Below, piece after piece: positions 43,693 through 52,393 of a DNA stretch of 64,000 nt. A program made the translations under genes and the position numbers. Below the pieces are notes generated by a model. The model saw only the letters and a program-made list of their open reading frames with translations. It did not search any database and was not told the DNA's origin. How positions within the stretch are numbered: the first letter of the stretch is position 1; every line of letters begins with the position of its first letter. The stretch spans positions 30,493 through 94,492 of the forward strand of contig UQML01000004.1 of the NCBI GenBank assembly GCA_900542265.1. Reading direction: 5' to 3'. The stretch comes from an uncultured Eggerthella sp. (GTDB lineage: Bacteria > Actinomycetota > Coriobacteriia > Coriobacteriales > Eggerthellaceae).

Positions 43693-44349
43693 CTAGTTAT
43701 CCAATGCGCGTCTATCTCCCCGCGGATCGATAAAGTTCGTCATGGGACGACCTGTTGGATGGGGCACCTCAATACCAGCAGCACGTGCCGCTTCCAAGGA
43801 CTTCATCATCCACACCATATTGCTCGCAAGCAATCGCACAGTGTAGACACCTTCTTCATCCTGAAAGATTTGCTCTGCATCTTCACCGTGAACCATCGGC
43901 CAATAACATGAGGTCACCACCGGCATGTTATAGATCGTAAAATACTTCAGAATTTCATCAATCGCCGTCGTGGCCCCAGCACGACGCACCGAAACTAACG
44001 CAGCTGCGGGCTTGTACATAAACTTATGGCCCGCAGCATAAAACATCCTGTCAAGAACGGCTTTAAGCGCACCGTTCATGCCGGCATAGTACACAGGACT
44101 TCCCACTAAAAATGCATCGGCTGCAGCCACACGTTCAATCAAATCATTGGTGAGATCATCGCTAAAAATACAACAGCCCAGTTTTTGAGTTCTACATTTC
44201 TCGCATGCAATACACCCGCGCACGGGTTTGGTGCCCAGATTGACAAAATCAACGTCAATACCTGCATCAGCAAAAACTGCCGCGGCCTCTTGCAACGCCG
44301 TATACGTGCACTCCTTACGCGGCGATCCGTTCAAAATGACAATCTTCAT
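43693..44349 (-). CDS. NADPH-dependent FMN reductase family / iron-sulfur flavoprotein
   Basis: Flavodoxin-fold protein of 218 residues from the ATG at 44349 (GAAGGTG upstream; 12 earlier codons unsupported). The FMN phosphate loop is ILNGSPRKECTYTAL; the segment CIACEKCRTQKLGCCIFSDD at about 48-67 has the Cys cluster seen in archaeal-type iron-sulfur flavoproteins, and GSPVYYAGMNGALKAVLDR follows. A role in NAD(P)H-dependent reduction of quinones, flavins or nitro compounds is typical. Operon with ybaK downstream. Confidence 0.88.
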   Translation of the reverse strand: MKIVILNGSPRKECTYTALQEAAAVFADAGIDVDFVNLGTKPVRGCIACEKCRTQKLGCCIFSDDLTNDLIERVAAADAFLVGSPVYYAGMNGALKAVLDRMFYAAGHKFMYKPAAALVSVRRAGATTAIDEILKYFTIYNMPVVTSCYWPMVHGEDAEQIFQDEEGVYTVRLLASNMVWMMKSLEAARAAGIEVPHPTGRPMTNFIDPRGDRRALDN

Positions 44350-44419
44350 GACACCTTCAACCCTCTCGCTTACATCTGCGCGCATCTGCTCAGCCAGCCA
44401 CGGCAGTCAGGTAAGTAAC

Positions 44420-45715
44420 TTATGCGCCTGCAACCTCGCTTACCGCATCAAGCGCTTGAGCAATATCATTAATCAAATCTTGGGTATCTTCAATACCACA
44501 AGAAAAACGAATCAAATCGGCACTAATACCAGCTGCTTCAAGTTCTTCATCATTCATCTGGCGATGGGTCGCATTCGCAGGATGCAAAACACACGTACGA
44601 GCATCAGCAACATGTGTTGCAATTTGAGCAAGCTTCAAGTGTGACATAAACTGCTCAGCAGCAGAACGGCCGCCCTTAACGCCAAAGCTCACCACGCCAC
44701 AGGATCCGTTAGGCAGATACTTTTGTGCAACCTCGTAGTACTCATCGTCAGGAAGACCACAATAGCGCACCCAAGAAACTTTGGGATGATCATGCAAGAA
44801 CTCAGCAACTGCTTGACCATTCTCGCAGTGACGTTTCATGCGCAAGTGCAAATCTTCAAGACCAAAGTTGAGCAAGAAAGCATTCTGAGGGGATTGGATT
44901 GAACCAAAATCACGCATCAACTGTGCCGTAGCCTTGGTGATAAAGGCACCACCCAAACCAAAACGCTCCGTGTAAGTCACGCCATGATAGGTCTCATCAG
45001 GAGTTGTAAGACCCGGGAACTTATCTGCATGGGCATCCCAGTCAAAGTTGCCCGAATCGACAATTGCTCCACCAACAGCAGCACCATGGCCATCCATGTA
45101 CTTAGTGGTTGAGTGCGTCACAATATCAGCGCCCCACTCAATAGGACGGCAGTTAATAGGAGTAGGAAACGTGTTGTCAATGATCAGTGGCACGCCGTGT
45201 GCGTGAGCAGCCTTAGCAAAACGCTCAATATCCAACACCGCAAGTGCTGGATTAGCAATAGTCTCACCAAACACTGCTTTGGTGTTGGGCTTAAAGGCTG
45301 CCTCAAGTTCCTTGTCCGTGCAATCTGGCGTTACAAACGTAGTTTCAATACCCATGCGTGCCATGGTATGAGCAAACAAATTGTAGGTACCGCCGTAGAT
45401 AGCAGAGGAAGAAACCACGTGGTCACCTGCACCTGCAATATTAAAGACTGCATAAAAGTTGGCAGCCTGACCCGATGAGGTTAACATAGCTGCCGTACCG
45501 CCTTCAAGAGCAGCAATCTTTGCGGCAACTGCATCATTAGTAGGATTTTGGAGACGCGTATAGAAATAGCCCTCTTCCTCTAGGTCAAAGAGTTTTCCCA
45601 TATGCTCAGATGTATCATATTTAAAGGTAGTTGATTGAATAATAGGCACTTGGCGTGGCTCGCCACTTTGGGGTTGATAACCAGCTTGTACACATTCAGT
45701 TCCAATACCAGGCAT
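44420..45715 (-). CDS. metY: O-acetylhomoserine sulfhydrylase
   Basis: Cys/Met-metabolism PLP enzyme that makes homocysteine from O-acetylhomoserine and sulfide. 431 residues, the longer size of MetY rather than about 390 of MetB/MetC. PLP-binding Lys in HSTTKYMDGHG near 206; the start GIGTECVQAGYQPQSGEPRQVPIIQSTTFKYD and RLQNPTND are diagnostic. AAAGGA lies before the ATG. It is divergent from metA, which is predicted to make its substrate. No SAM riboswitch or S-box was recognised in the shared upstream region. Confidence 0.95.
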   Translation of the reverse strand: MPGIGTECVQAGYQPQSGEPRQVPIIQSTTFKYDTSEHMGKLFDLEEEGYFYTRLQNPTNDAVAAKIAALEGGTAAMLTSSGQAANFYAVFNIAGAGDHVVSSSAIYGGTYNLFAHTMARMGIETTFVTPDCTDKELEAAFKPNTKAVFGETIANPALAVLDIERFAKAAHAHGVPLIIDNTFPTPINCRPIEWGADIVTHSTTKYMDGHGAAVGGAIVDSGNFDWDAHADKFPGLTTPDETYHGVTYTERFGLGGAFITKATAQLMRDFGSIQSPQNAFLLNFGLEDLHLRMKRHCENGQAVAEFLHDHPKVSWVRYCGLPDDEYYEVAQKYLPNGSCGVVSFGVKGGRSAAEQFMSHLKLAQIATHVADARTCVLHPANATHRQMNDEELEAAGISADLIRFSCGIEDTQDLINDIAQALDAVSEVAGA

Positions 45716-45951
45716 TCTTTTTCCTTTCCATAATGGTCTGGTTTTCTATCCTAATCAAACTTGCTCGCGTCCGCCGTCACGACTAAATGAACGGATTATC
45801 CATCTTACCGATATCTCATTACCGATCTAATCTATAACCCCTTAAACAGAAGCATCGCGCACCTCTCTTGTCACAACATACAAAAGACCAGTACAATGCA
45901 CTAATACCTAGAACAACTAAACCACGCAATCTCTTTTGAAAGGTTGACGAT
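45716..45951. other. Divergent metY/metA control region
   Basis: Contains two direct copies of TTACCGAT at 45805-45812 and 45819-45826, 14 bases apart, on the metY side. They could be regulator-binding sites. No SAM-type riboswitch or T-box features were seen. Confidence 0.4.
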
Positions 45952-46875
45952 ATGCCCATCCGCATTCCTAATGCCCTACCTGCAACCAGTGTTCTTGAGA
46001 GTGAAAATATCTTTGTCATGACCGAGCACCGCGCAATTCACCAGGACATTCGCCCTTTGCGTGTGCTTATCTTAAACCTCATGCCTACAAAAATTGAGAC
46101 CGAAACGCAAATTTTGCGCAAGCTCTCCAACTCTCCCCTTCAAGTAGAGATTGATCTCTTACAAACCATTAGTCATCAATCAACGCATGTGTCACAAGAG
46201 CATCTCGAATCCTTTTATATTTCTTTAGATGACATCCGTGACAAGCACTACGACGGTATGATTATCACCGGTGCTCCTGTGGAAAAAATGCAGTTTGAAG
46301 ATGTCGATTATTGGCCTGAACTCTGTGAAATTTTCGAATGGACCAAAACTCACGTCTTCTCAACATTCTACATTTGCTGGGGTGCGCAAGCCGGCATCTA
46401 CTACCACTATGGTGTGCCCAAGTACGCGCTTCCTCAAAAGCTCTCCGGCGTGTATCCCCACAAAATCCTAAAGACCTCATCGCCTTTAGTACGCGGCATT
46501 GACGATATTCTCTACATGCCCCATTCACGCAACACCGAGGTTAAAGCTGCCGATGTGCTCGCCTGTCCTGAACTTGAAATCATCGCTAAATCAGATGAAT
46601 CAGGCGTTGCTATTGTAAAGAGTACCGACTCACGCCACTTCTTTGTCTTTGGCCACATGGAATATAGCCGTGATACGTTAAAAGAAGAATATCTTCGCGA
46701 TGAGGCTAAAGGACTTGATCCAGCTGTCCCTGAGCATTACTTCCCCCATGATGATCCAAACCAGGAGCCCATCTGTAATTGGAGATCTGCCGGTCAACTC
46801 ATCTATACCAACTGGCTCAACTACTACGTCTATCAGACCACGCCATACGACCTGCGCGACCTCTTCAATAAGTAG
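45952..46875 (+). CDS. metA: Homoserine O-acetyltransferase (MetA fold)
   Basis: Activates homoserine for methionine synthesis. 307 residues with Cys142 (ICWGAQA), His235 and Glu237 (FGHMEYS) in register with E. coli MetA. The acyl-specificity position 111 is Glu; published work on Bacillus MetA links Glu111 to acetyl-CoA use and Gly111 to succinyl-CoA, so this should be an acetyltransferase despite the succinyltransferase-type fold. That agrees with the divergent O-acetylhomoserine enzyme metY. AAAGG lies eight bases before the ATG. Confidence 0.94.
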   Translation: MPIRIPNALPATSVLESENIFVMTEHRAIHQDIRPLRVLILNLMPTKIETETQILRKLSNSPLQVEIDLLQTISHQSTHVSQEHLESFYISLDDIRDKHYDGMIITGAPVEKMQFEDVDYWPELCEIFEWTKTHVFSTFYICWGAQAGIYYHYGVPKYALPQKLSGVYPHKILKTSSPLVRGIDDILYMPHSRNTEVKAADVLACPELEIIAKSDESGVAIVKSTDSRHFFVFGHMEYSRDTLKEEYLRDEAKGLDPAVPEHYFPHDDPNQEPICNWRSAGQLIYTNWLNYYVYQTTPYDLRDLFNK

Positions 46876-46933
46876 CCTGTTGGGGCTTTTACTCCTTTTA
46901 TGTCAGGCGGGGGAAACAAAACATTAGTTGATT

Positions 46934-48028
46934 TTAATAGTTCATCTCATCAATCAATATTGAATAATGTTCATTTAAATACTCCGCCATGTACGGGATA
47001 ACAAATTCCACTTCTCCACGCATGCGAGATTCGATAATATTTTCTTTAATCAATCGACTTCGATATGAGCTTAATGCAGTAAGGTCTTTGCCAAGTCTTT
47101 CTGCCACCACTCCTACTTTACTAGGAGCGCCTTTATCTTCTGCCATTGCGATAAGATACGTTAAAAGCGTGGCTGGAAGGTTCTGAATAGCTGGCTCAAT
47201 GACCATGCGATCAAACCGCTTGCGAGCTGTTTCTGCCCCAGATACCGCATCGTTAAGCTCAATGATTCCAGAGTTTCTTTTTGAAGCAGACCTCCAAGTA
47301 TAATAACCAACAAGCTGCACCATAAAAGGATAGCCTGCAGAAGCTTCGGTCATATATTCAGCTGCAGATTCTGATATATCCATACCGGAATCTGCAATTG
47401 TTTCTAAGAAGGATTGTTTAACGTCCTCAGGCCATAGTGGAATCAAATCTTCTGGAAGTGCTCTACGAAGAAATGTAAGCGCCTTTGCGTTCACGACATG
47501 ATCCACCATAGATGGAAGTCCTGCAAAAACAAATGCAATATTTAAATCTTCTCCTATTACTTGCTGAATAGCTACCGATAATGCTCGCACTTCATCAATA
47601 GTTACGTCTTGAACCTCATCAAGCGTTATCAGAAGTCCCGATTTGTTGTCCTTAAGATAATTCACCATACTCTTACGCAGATTTAGTGAAGCACGTTCAA
47701 TTTCTACACTACCTAAACTAATTCCTAATACCGATGGATTAAAGTGCAGAGATGCCAACTGATTTCGAGAAGTTAATTCTTCCAATATCCGTGTACATAA
47801 TCCTGGAGTTGCAATTTCATCAATTACAAGCCAGCCTTTGTCTTTAACAATACGTCCCAATTCATTTAATAGAACCGTCTTACCCATACCACGAGCACCT
47901 GTAAGGCGCATCAAGCGTTCTGGTGCGCCAACACCGTTTTCAATCCCATCAATAAAATCCTCAATAATGGAATCTCGTCCAATAAGTTCTGGGGGCATTT
48001 TACCTGCAGTTGGTTTAAACGGATTCAT
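46934..48028 (-). CDS. ORC/Cdc6-like AAA ATPase, accessory
   Basis: 364-residue ATPase of the archaeal-ATPase/AAA_16 type. Walker A GARGMGKT at 44-51, Walker B LLITLDE at 132-138, a sensor-1-like FVFAGLP, then a C-terminal winged-helix-like part (about 290-350). The opening LIGRDSIIEDFIDGIENG is typical of ORC1/Cdc6-like and STAND proteins. These genes are common, scattered accessory genes of bacteria with unknown role (defence, regulation and mobile-element links have been suggested). The sequence is more AT-rich than its neighbours. The promoter carries tandem 10-bp repeats. Tail-to-tail with metA; no obvious strong ribosome site. Confidence 0.78.
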   Translation of the reverse strand: MNPFKPTAGKMPPELIGRDSIIEDFIDGIENGVGAPERLMRLTGARGMGKTVLLNELGRIVKDKGWLVIDEIATPGLCTRILEELTSRNQLASLHFNPSVLGISLGSVEIERASLNLRKSMVNYLKDNKSGLLITLDEVQDVTIDEVRALSVAIQQVIGEDLNIAFVFAGLPSMVDHVVNAKALTFLRRALPEDLIPLWPEDVKQSFLETIADSGMDISESAAEYMTEASAGYPFMVQLVGYYTWRSASKRNSGIIELNDAVSGAETARKRFDRMVIEPAIQNLPATLLTYLIAMAEDKGAPSKVGVVAERLGKDLTALSSYRSRLIKENIIESRMRGEVEFVIPYMAEYLNEHYSILIDEMNY

Positions 48029-48057
48029 AACTACCCACGTTCAAATTTCGAGAATGT

Positions 48058-48087
48058 TTTATAGCAATTTATAGCAAACTATAGCAA
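48058..48087 (-). promoter_or_regulatory. Promoter made of the 10-bp repeats
   Basis: Minus strand: TTGCTA, 18-base spacer, TGC-extended TATAAA, all supplied by the repeat units, 30 bases before the ATPase start codon. Confidence 0.45.
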
Positions 48088-48108
48088 TTTATAGCAAACT
48101 ATAGCAAG
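48060..48108. repeat. Five tandem 10-bp iteron-like repeats
   Basis: TATAGCAATT and TATAGCAAAC alternate (units at 48060, 48070, 48080, 48090 and a 9-base partial at 48100). The 10-bp period puts each unit on the same helix face. They lie just upstream of the AAA ATPase gene. Confidence 0.85.
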
Positions 48109-48162
48109 TATTTATCATAAGAGCTCTTCAATGATGCTTTTTGTTCCAAAACCATTTATCCT

Positions 48163-49296
48163 TCAAACACCCTCAATCTCACTAATAACCTTCGCAAAAC
48201 GTTCATCGCCACGAACAGATTCCCAAATCGCATCAGTCTTTAATTGCTCGCTATAAGCTAAGGCATACTTTTGACACGCTTCGCATCGCGCCTTTTCAAC
48301 ATCTGGAGTCCCTTCGACCCATAAAAGATCACGAACTTCATTAAAGATCAGAGGTATCGATGGATAGGCCATCACCTCGCAACTCCGCTTTAAACACTGA
48401 ACAAATGCATCCAACCGGTCTAAGCCCGCATCGGCATCATTGTTCATCAGCGCCGATCGAGCCGCATCGTAATATACCGAGGGTAGCAAAGTCGGAAACA
48501 GCACAATGCGGTTCTCTGAATACTGTAAATGTTGAGCAAGTTTCACTATCTCCCCTATACGTTCCTCATCGCCGCACCATAAATTGGATAGTATTTGCAA
48601 TCTGCTACACGCATCAATCAACGAAATAAGCAATGCGCGTTCAGCTAACTCAATTGCCTGATCATTCTGGCCATTTTGCGCGAACAAAGAAGCCAAAAGC
48701 ATCGGCGCAGTATTAGGCTCATGAGGAATAAAAGGTTCAATAATCTCCACCACTTCATCTTCTTTTCCAAGCATCAGTAAAAGCGAAGCGAGAAATGAAA
48801 GATCATCTTGCGCCGCCTCTCCAACGGGCTGAAGTGCAATAATACGCCGATAAAGTCGCTCCATCACAACAACGCATTCGTAAGCTTTTCCCACTACAGG
48901 TTTATCTTGAAATCCATCTAATTGGGGTAAACAAGAAAAGGTTGTAAGTGCCAATGTTTTTAATACCGATGAATCTGACCAGTGTTTTCGCGCTTGCTCT
49001 TGCACATAAGAAAGAGCTTCATCAGCACTCTCCCTAAAAAGCGCTGCAATCTTTTTACTGAGTGCATCGGTTTCTTCCTCAGACATTTTGCCTGTATGCT
49101 CAAAGAGTTCATCAATGGTGACAGAATACAATTCTGCAATACTAGGTAAAAGCGTAATCTCGGGTAAACTTTGATCGCATTCCCATTTTGACACAGCTGC
49201 TTTTGTGACTTTCAAATGACTAGCCACTTCTTCTTGGGTCATACCGCTCTGAGCACGTAAAGCGCTCAGATTTTGAGAAATATTCGTTCTATCCAT
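48163..49296 (-). CDS. XRE-family regulator with helical repeat domain
   Basis: 377-residue protein. Residues 5-60 form a classic lambda-repressor HTH (NLSALRAQSGMTQEEVASHLKVTKAAVSKWECDQSLPEI); the remaining 300 residues are all-helical with TPR-like spacing and no catalytic motif. Such Xre-TPR proteins often sense peptides or small ligands. It sits next to the AAA ATPase on the same strand, 134 bases upstream of it, but the ATPase has its own repeat promoter, so co-regulation rather than co-transcription is likely. Target unknown. Confidence 0.82.
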   Translation of the reverse strand: MDRTNISQNLSALRAQSGMTQEEVASHLKVTKAAVSKWECDQSLPEITLLPSIAELYSVTIDELFEHTGKMSEEETDALSKKIAALFRESADEALSYVQEQARKHWSDSSVLKTLALTTFSCLPQLDGFQDKPVVGKAYECVVVMERLYRRIIALQPVGEAAQDDLSFLASLLLMLGKEDEVVEIIEPFIPHEPNTAPMLLASLFAQNGQNDQAIELAERALLISLIDACSRLQILSNLWCGDEERIGEIVKLAQHLQYSENRIVLFPTLLPSVYYDAARSALMNNDADAGLDRLDAFVQCLKRSCEVMAYPSIPLIFNEVRDLLWVEGTPDVEKARCEACQKYALAYSEQLKTDAIWESVRGDERFAKVISEIEGV

Positions 49297-49484
49297 TTTC
49301 GCTCCTCGACCTGTGTCAATAGTGATCTCTTACTAGTAATTATTCAGGCGCTATCTACAAGAAAACAAGCGAGTATCTCTATATCTTTATCATCCGTCAA
49401 TCAACTACTGGTTGATTCGTATCTTATTTGGATTAATTACTACACCATTTAAAAAGCCCGAATCTTGCAGCAATCTTGGGAGCT

Positions 49485-49523
49485 ATAAAAGAATCCCGTA
49501 AGGTGCGTTGCATCTTACGGGAT
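49485..49523 (-). terminator. Terminator after hom
   Basis: Minus strand: 10-bp stem ATCCCGTAAG/CTTACGGGAT with an 11-base loop followed by TCTTTTATAG. Confidence 0.85.
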
Positions 49524-49590
49524 CATGAAACGACTATTTAGCTATGTTCAGTTATTAAGAGCTTTGGTTCTGCTGGAAAGGAAAGATTTG

Positions 49591-50877
49591 TTAGTCCTCA
49601 ACGCGGATGATGGAAGGATAGCCGCCAACGACAACACCATCGAGTGCCAAAATGTCCTCGACAACGCTGTGTACTGCGCCTTCCTCAGCGGTGTGGGTTA
49701 AGAACACCAGATCAACCGCATCGCGTGCTTTAGTGCCCTTTTGGGTAACCGTCTGAACGGAAACATCATAGCGATTAAAGATCTCAGCAGTAGCTGCCAA
49801 CACACCTGGCTTATCAGCAACAACAAAGCGGATATAGTACTTAGTCTTCAAGTCCTCAATAGGAACGATAGGAAGATCATCCGTGCAGGTGCAACCAACA
49901 ATTGGCTTGATGCCAAGCGTGAGATGGCGAGCCACCTCAAGCACATCGCCCATAACTGCACTTGCAGCTGGACCTGCCCCTGCACCTTCACCAAAGAACA
50001 TGGTCTCGCCCACGGCATCACCAACAACGTAAATGGCGTTGTACACCCCATCGACATGAGCTAATTGATGCTCAAGCGGGATCATAGTTGGATGAACGCG
50101 AACCGCAATACCCTTCTTGGTGCGCTTTGCGTGAGCCACAAGCTTAACCGCAAAGCCCATATCGCGCGCGGACTTCATGTCGGTAGCAGAAATGCGGCGG
50201 ATACCCTCACAGAAAACCTGATCCATAGTCACGCGAGAATTGAACGCAATGGAAGCAAGAATAGCAATTTTTGCCGCAGCGTCAAAGCCATCAACATCAG
50301 CGGTGGGATCAGCCTCAGCAAAGCCTTTCTGCTGAGCCTCGCGCAGAGCCTCATCGTACGACAGGCCATCCTCGCCCATGCGGGTAAGCATGTAATTGGT
50401 CGTACCGTTAACAATACCCATGATGGACGTGATCTCATTAGCAATTAAGCTGTGCTTGAGCGGATCAATGATAGGGATACCGCCACCAACGGAAGCTTCA
50501 AAAGCAATCTCTTTTCCCATCTCTTCAGCCAAGCCCATGACCTGCTCGCCACAGGTTGCCATGACTGCTTTGTTAGCGGTGACGACGTTTTTGCCGGCAG
50601 CAAGCGCCTCCAAGATGACGTCTTTAGCAATGGTAGTACCACCAATAAGCTCAACAACAATGTCAATCTCAGGGTTGTTGATGATGGTTTTATAGTCGTC
50701 AGTAAAGAGCTCTTCGACCCCATGCTCAGCTGCCTGCTCGGGATTTTTAGAGCACACAGCGACAAGCTCAACATCGATGCCAAAATGGCGCTTGAAGTCA
50801 GCCTGATGCTTTTTCAAAATGTCGATGCAGCCACCACCAACGGTTCCTGTACCAACGAGTCCAATCTTAATAGCCAT
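49591..50877 (-). CDS. hom: Homoserine dehydrogenase
   Basis: Reduces aspartate semialdehyde to homoserine, precursor of threonine and methionine. 428 residues from the ATG at 50877 (AAAGG eight bases upstream). N-terminal NAD(P) site GLVGTGTVGGG, the catalytic region GIVNGTTNYMLTRM and KIAILASIAF, and a C-terminal ACT domain (about 350-428, FVVADKPGVLAATAEIF) that usually mediates threonine inhibition. It lies 30 bases after lysA on the same strand, linking the two branches from aspartate semialdehyde. Confidence 0.96.
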   Translation of the reverse strand: MAIKIGLVGTGTVGGGCIDILKKHQADFKRHFGIDVELVAVCSKNPEQAAEHGVEELFTDDYKTIINNPEIDIVVELIGGTTIAKDVILEALAAGKNVVTANKAVMATCGEQVMGLAEEMGKEIAFEASVGGGIPIIDPLKHSLIANEITSIMGIVNGTTNYMLTRMGEDGLSYDEALREAQQKGFAEADPTADVDGFDAAAKIAILASIAFNSRVTMDQVFCEGIRRISATDMKSARDMGFAVKLVAHAKRTKKGIAVRVHPTMIPLEHQLAHVDGVYNAIYVVGDAVGETMFFGEGAGAGPAASAVMGDVLEVARHLTLGIKPIVGCTCTDDLPIVPIEDLKTKYYIRFVVADKPGVLAATAEIFNRYDVSVQTVTQKGTKARDAVDLVFLTHTAEEGAVHSVVEDILALDGVVVGGYPSIIRVED

Positions 50878-50907
50878 AGATGGCACCTTTCTTATATCGC
50901 GGTTTTG

Positions 50908-52266
50908 TTAGTCAATGTCACACGCCATTAAATCAGCGTAGGTTTCGCGACGGGTCACGAGGCGTGCCTGTCCGTCCTTTACAAATACAATACCAGGACG
51001 TGGCTGTCCATTGTAGTTACTCGACATGGAGTGGCAATACGCTCCGGTGCCAAAGACACAAATGATGTCGTCTAAATCAGGATGCTGAAGAGGTCTATCA
51101 ATAGCAACCGCATCGCCGCTTTCACAATGCTTACCACAGATAGTCACAATCTCGGTGCGCGGCTGTCCCGCTTTATTAGCCACAACCGGCTCATAGTCTG
51201 CGTGGTAGAGCGCTGTGCGAACATTGTCCGACATACCACCATCAATGGCCACGTACTTGCGGATACCAGGAAGCGTCTTTAAGATGCCGACGGTATAGAG
51301 CGTCACCCCTGGCGTTGCTACCATAGAGCGACCGGGCTCAGTGAGTAAGCGTGGTTGCTTGACGCCGTACTTCTCGCACGCAGCAACAAGCGACGAGACG
51401 GTCACCTCTGCAAACTCATCGATAGTTGCCGGCTTATCCTCTGCCGTATAAGCAATACCAAGGCCACCACCCACATCGACTTCATCAATCTCATAATTGT
51501 AGAAGTTTTTGATGCGAGAAATAAACTCCACCATGACGTCAATTGCTTCACCAAAAGAGTGAAGCGCAAAAATCTGGGATCCAATATGCATGTGGAGACC
51601 CGCCAAATGAACATTAGGGGCTTCAAGCGCAGTCTTAATGCACTCAAACGCAAAGTCCTCGCGCATGGTAAAGCCGAACTTGGAGTCCTCACAACCGGTG
51701 CGAATGTATTCGTGTGTATCTGCCTCAACACCGGGAGTAATACGCATGTAAATCTCTTGCTCAACCCCAAGCTCCTGCGCAATGGCAGAAATGCGCGCAA
51801 TCTCAATACGCGAGTCAGCAACAATACGACCGACACCGGCTTGAATTGCCTCACGCAGCTCTTGGGGCGTCTTATTGTTGCCATGTACAATGACGCGCTC
51901 CATTGGGAATCCAACGGCTTGAGCAATGGCAAGCTCGCCGCCACCAGACACGTCTAAACACAATCCCGCCTCTTGCGCTAAACGAGCCGCAGCCTTATTC
52001 AAGAAGGCTTTGGATGCATACGCTACATCGGAATTTGGATAGCGAGAACGGAATGCCTCCAAATACGTATTCATGCGATGGGTCAAATCAGCCTCATCGT
52101 ACACATACAATGCGGTGCCATATTCGTGAGCAAGCTCAACCATATCAACGCCGCCAATATAGAGATGATCATCAATAACTTCAGCTGTCATAGGAAGACA
52201 AGCGCCCAACTCCATAGTGGTGCGCATATCGGGCTCTTTGGTTAAGTCTGAAGCAGGAAGCGACAT
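50908..52266 (-). CDS. lysA: Diaminopimelate decarboxylase
   Basis: Last step of lysine synthesis: meso-DAP to lysine. 452 residues from ATG at 52266 with GAGGAG upstream. Group IV PLP decarboxylase: PLP Lys86 in AYASKAFLN, GGGELAIA, HGNNKTPQEL, HMHIGSQI, DVGGGLGIAY, EPGRSM and the second-subunit Cys of GKHCESGD. About 20 extra residues at the N-terminus. Operon with hom downstream. Its upstream region has repeated TAAGTA words rather than a lysine riboswitch. Confidence 0.96.
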   Translation of the reverse strand: MSLPASDLTKEPDMRTTMELGACLPMTAEVIDDHLYIGGVDMVELAHEYGTALYVYDEADLTHRMNTYLEAFRSRYPNSDVAYASKAFLNKAAARLAQEAGLCLDVSGGGELAIAQAVGFPMERVIVHGNNKTPQELREAIQAGVGRIVADSRIEIARISAIAQELGVEQEIYMRITPGVEADTHEYIRTGCEDSKFGFTMREDFAFECIKTALEAPNVHLAGLHMHIGSQIFALHSFGEAIDVMVEFISRIKNFYNYEIDEVDVGGGLGIAYTAEDKPATIDEFAEVTVSSLVAACEKYGVKQPRLLTEPGRSMVATPGVTLYTVGILKTLPGIRKYVAIDGGMSDNVRTALYHADYEPVVANKAGQPRTEIVTICGKHCESGDAVAIDRPLQHPDLDDIICVFGTGAYCHSMSSNYNGQPRPGIVFVKDGQARLVTRRETYADLMACDID

Positions 52267-52296
52267 ACGTACTTCTCCTCGATTAGTCGTCATACA

Positions 52297-52341
52297 TAAG
52301 TAGGTACTTAAGTAATTGCTTGAGTGGTCAATAAGTAAGTA
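52297..52341. repeat. TAAGTA repeats upstream of lysA
   Basis: TAAGTA occurs at 52297, 52309, 52332 and 52336, the first three spaced by about one or two helical turns (12 and 23 bases); one copy is part of the palindrome TACTTAAGTA at 52305-52314. They lie 30-75 bases before the lysA start. Confidence 0.5.
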
Positions 52342-52393
52342 GAGCCAATTCTACTAGAGTAGAGCGCTTTGATCATGCTAAGAAATCAGGTGT

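Noticed and set aside
45716..45951. Possible SAM riboswitch in the metY/metA region
   Set aside because: None of the conserved SAM-I, SAM-II or T-box segments is visible on either strand.
46265..46528. Small minus-strand frame inside metA
   Set aside because: Fully antisense to conserved metA codons including the catalytic Cys region; no independent signals.
48060..48108. Repeats as a plasmid or integrated-element replication origin
   Set aside because: No Rep, partition or integrase gene and no flanking attachment-site duplication is visible; a promoter-regulatory role is simpler.
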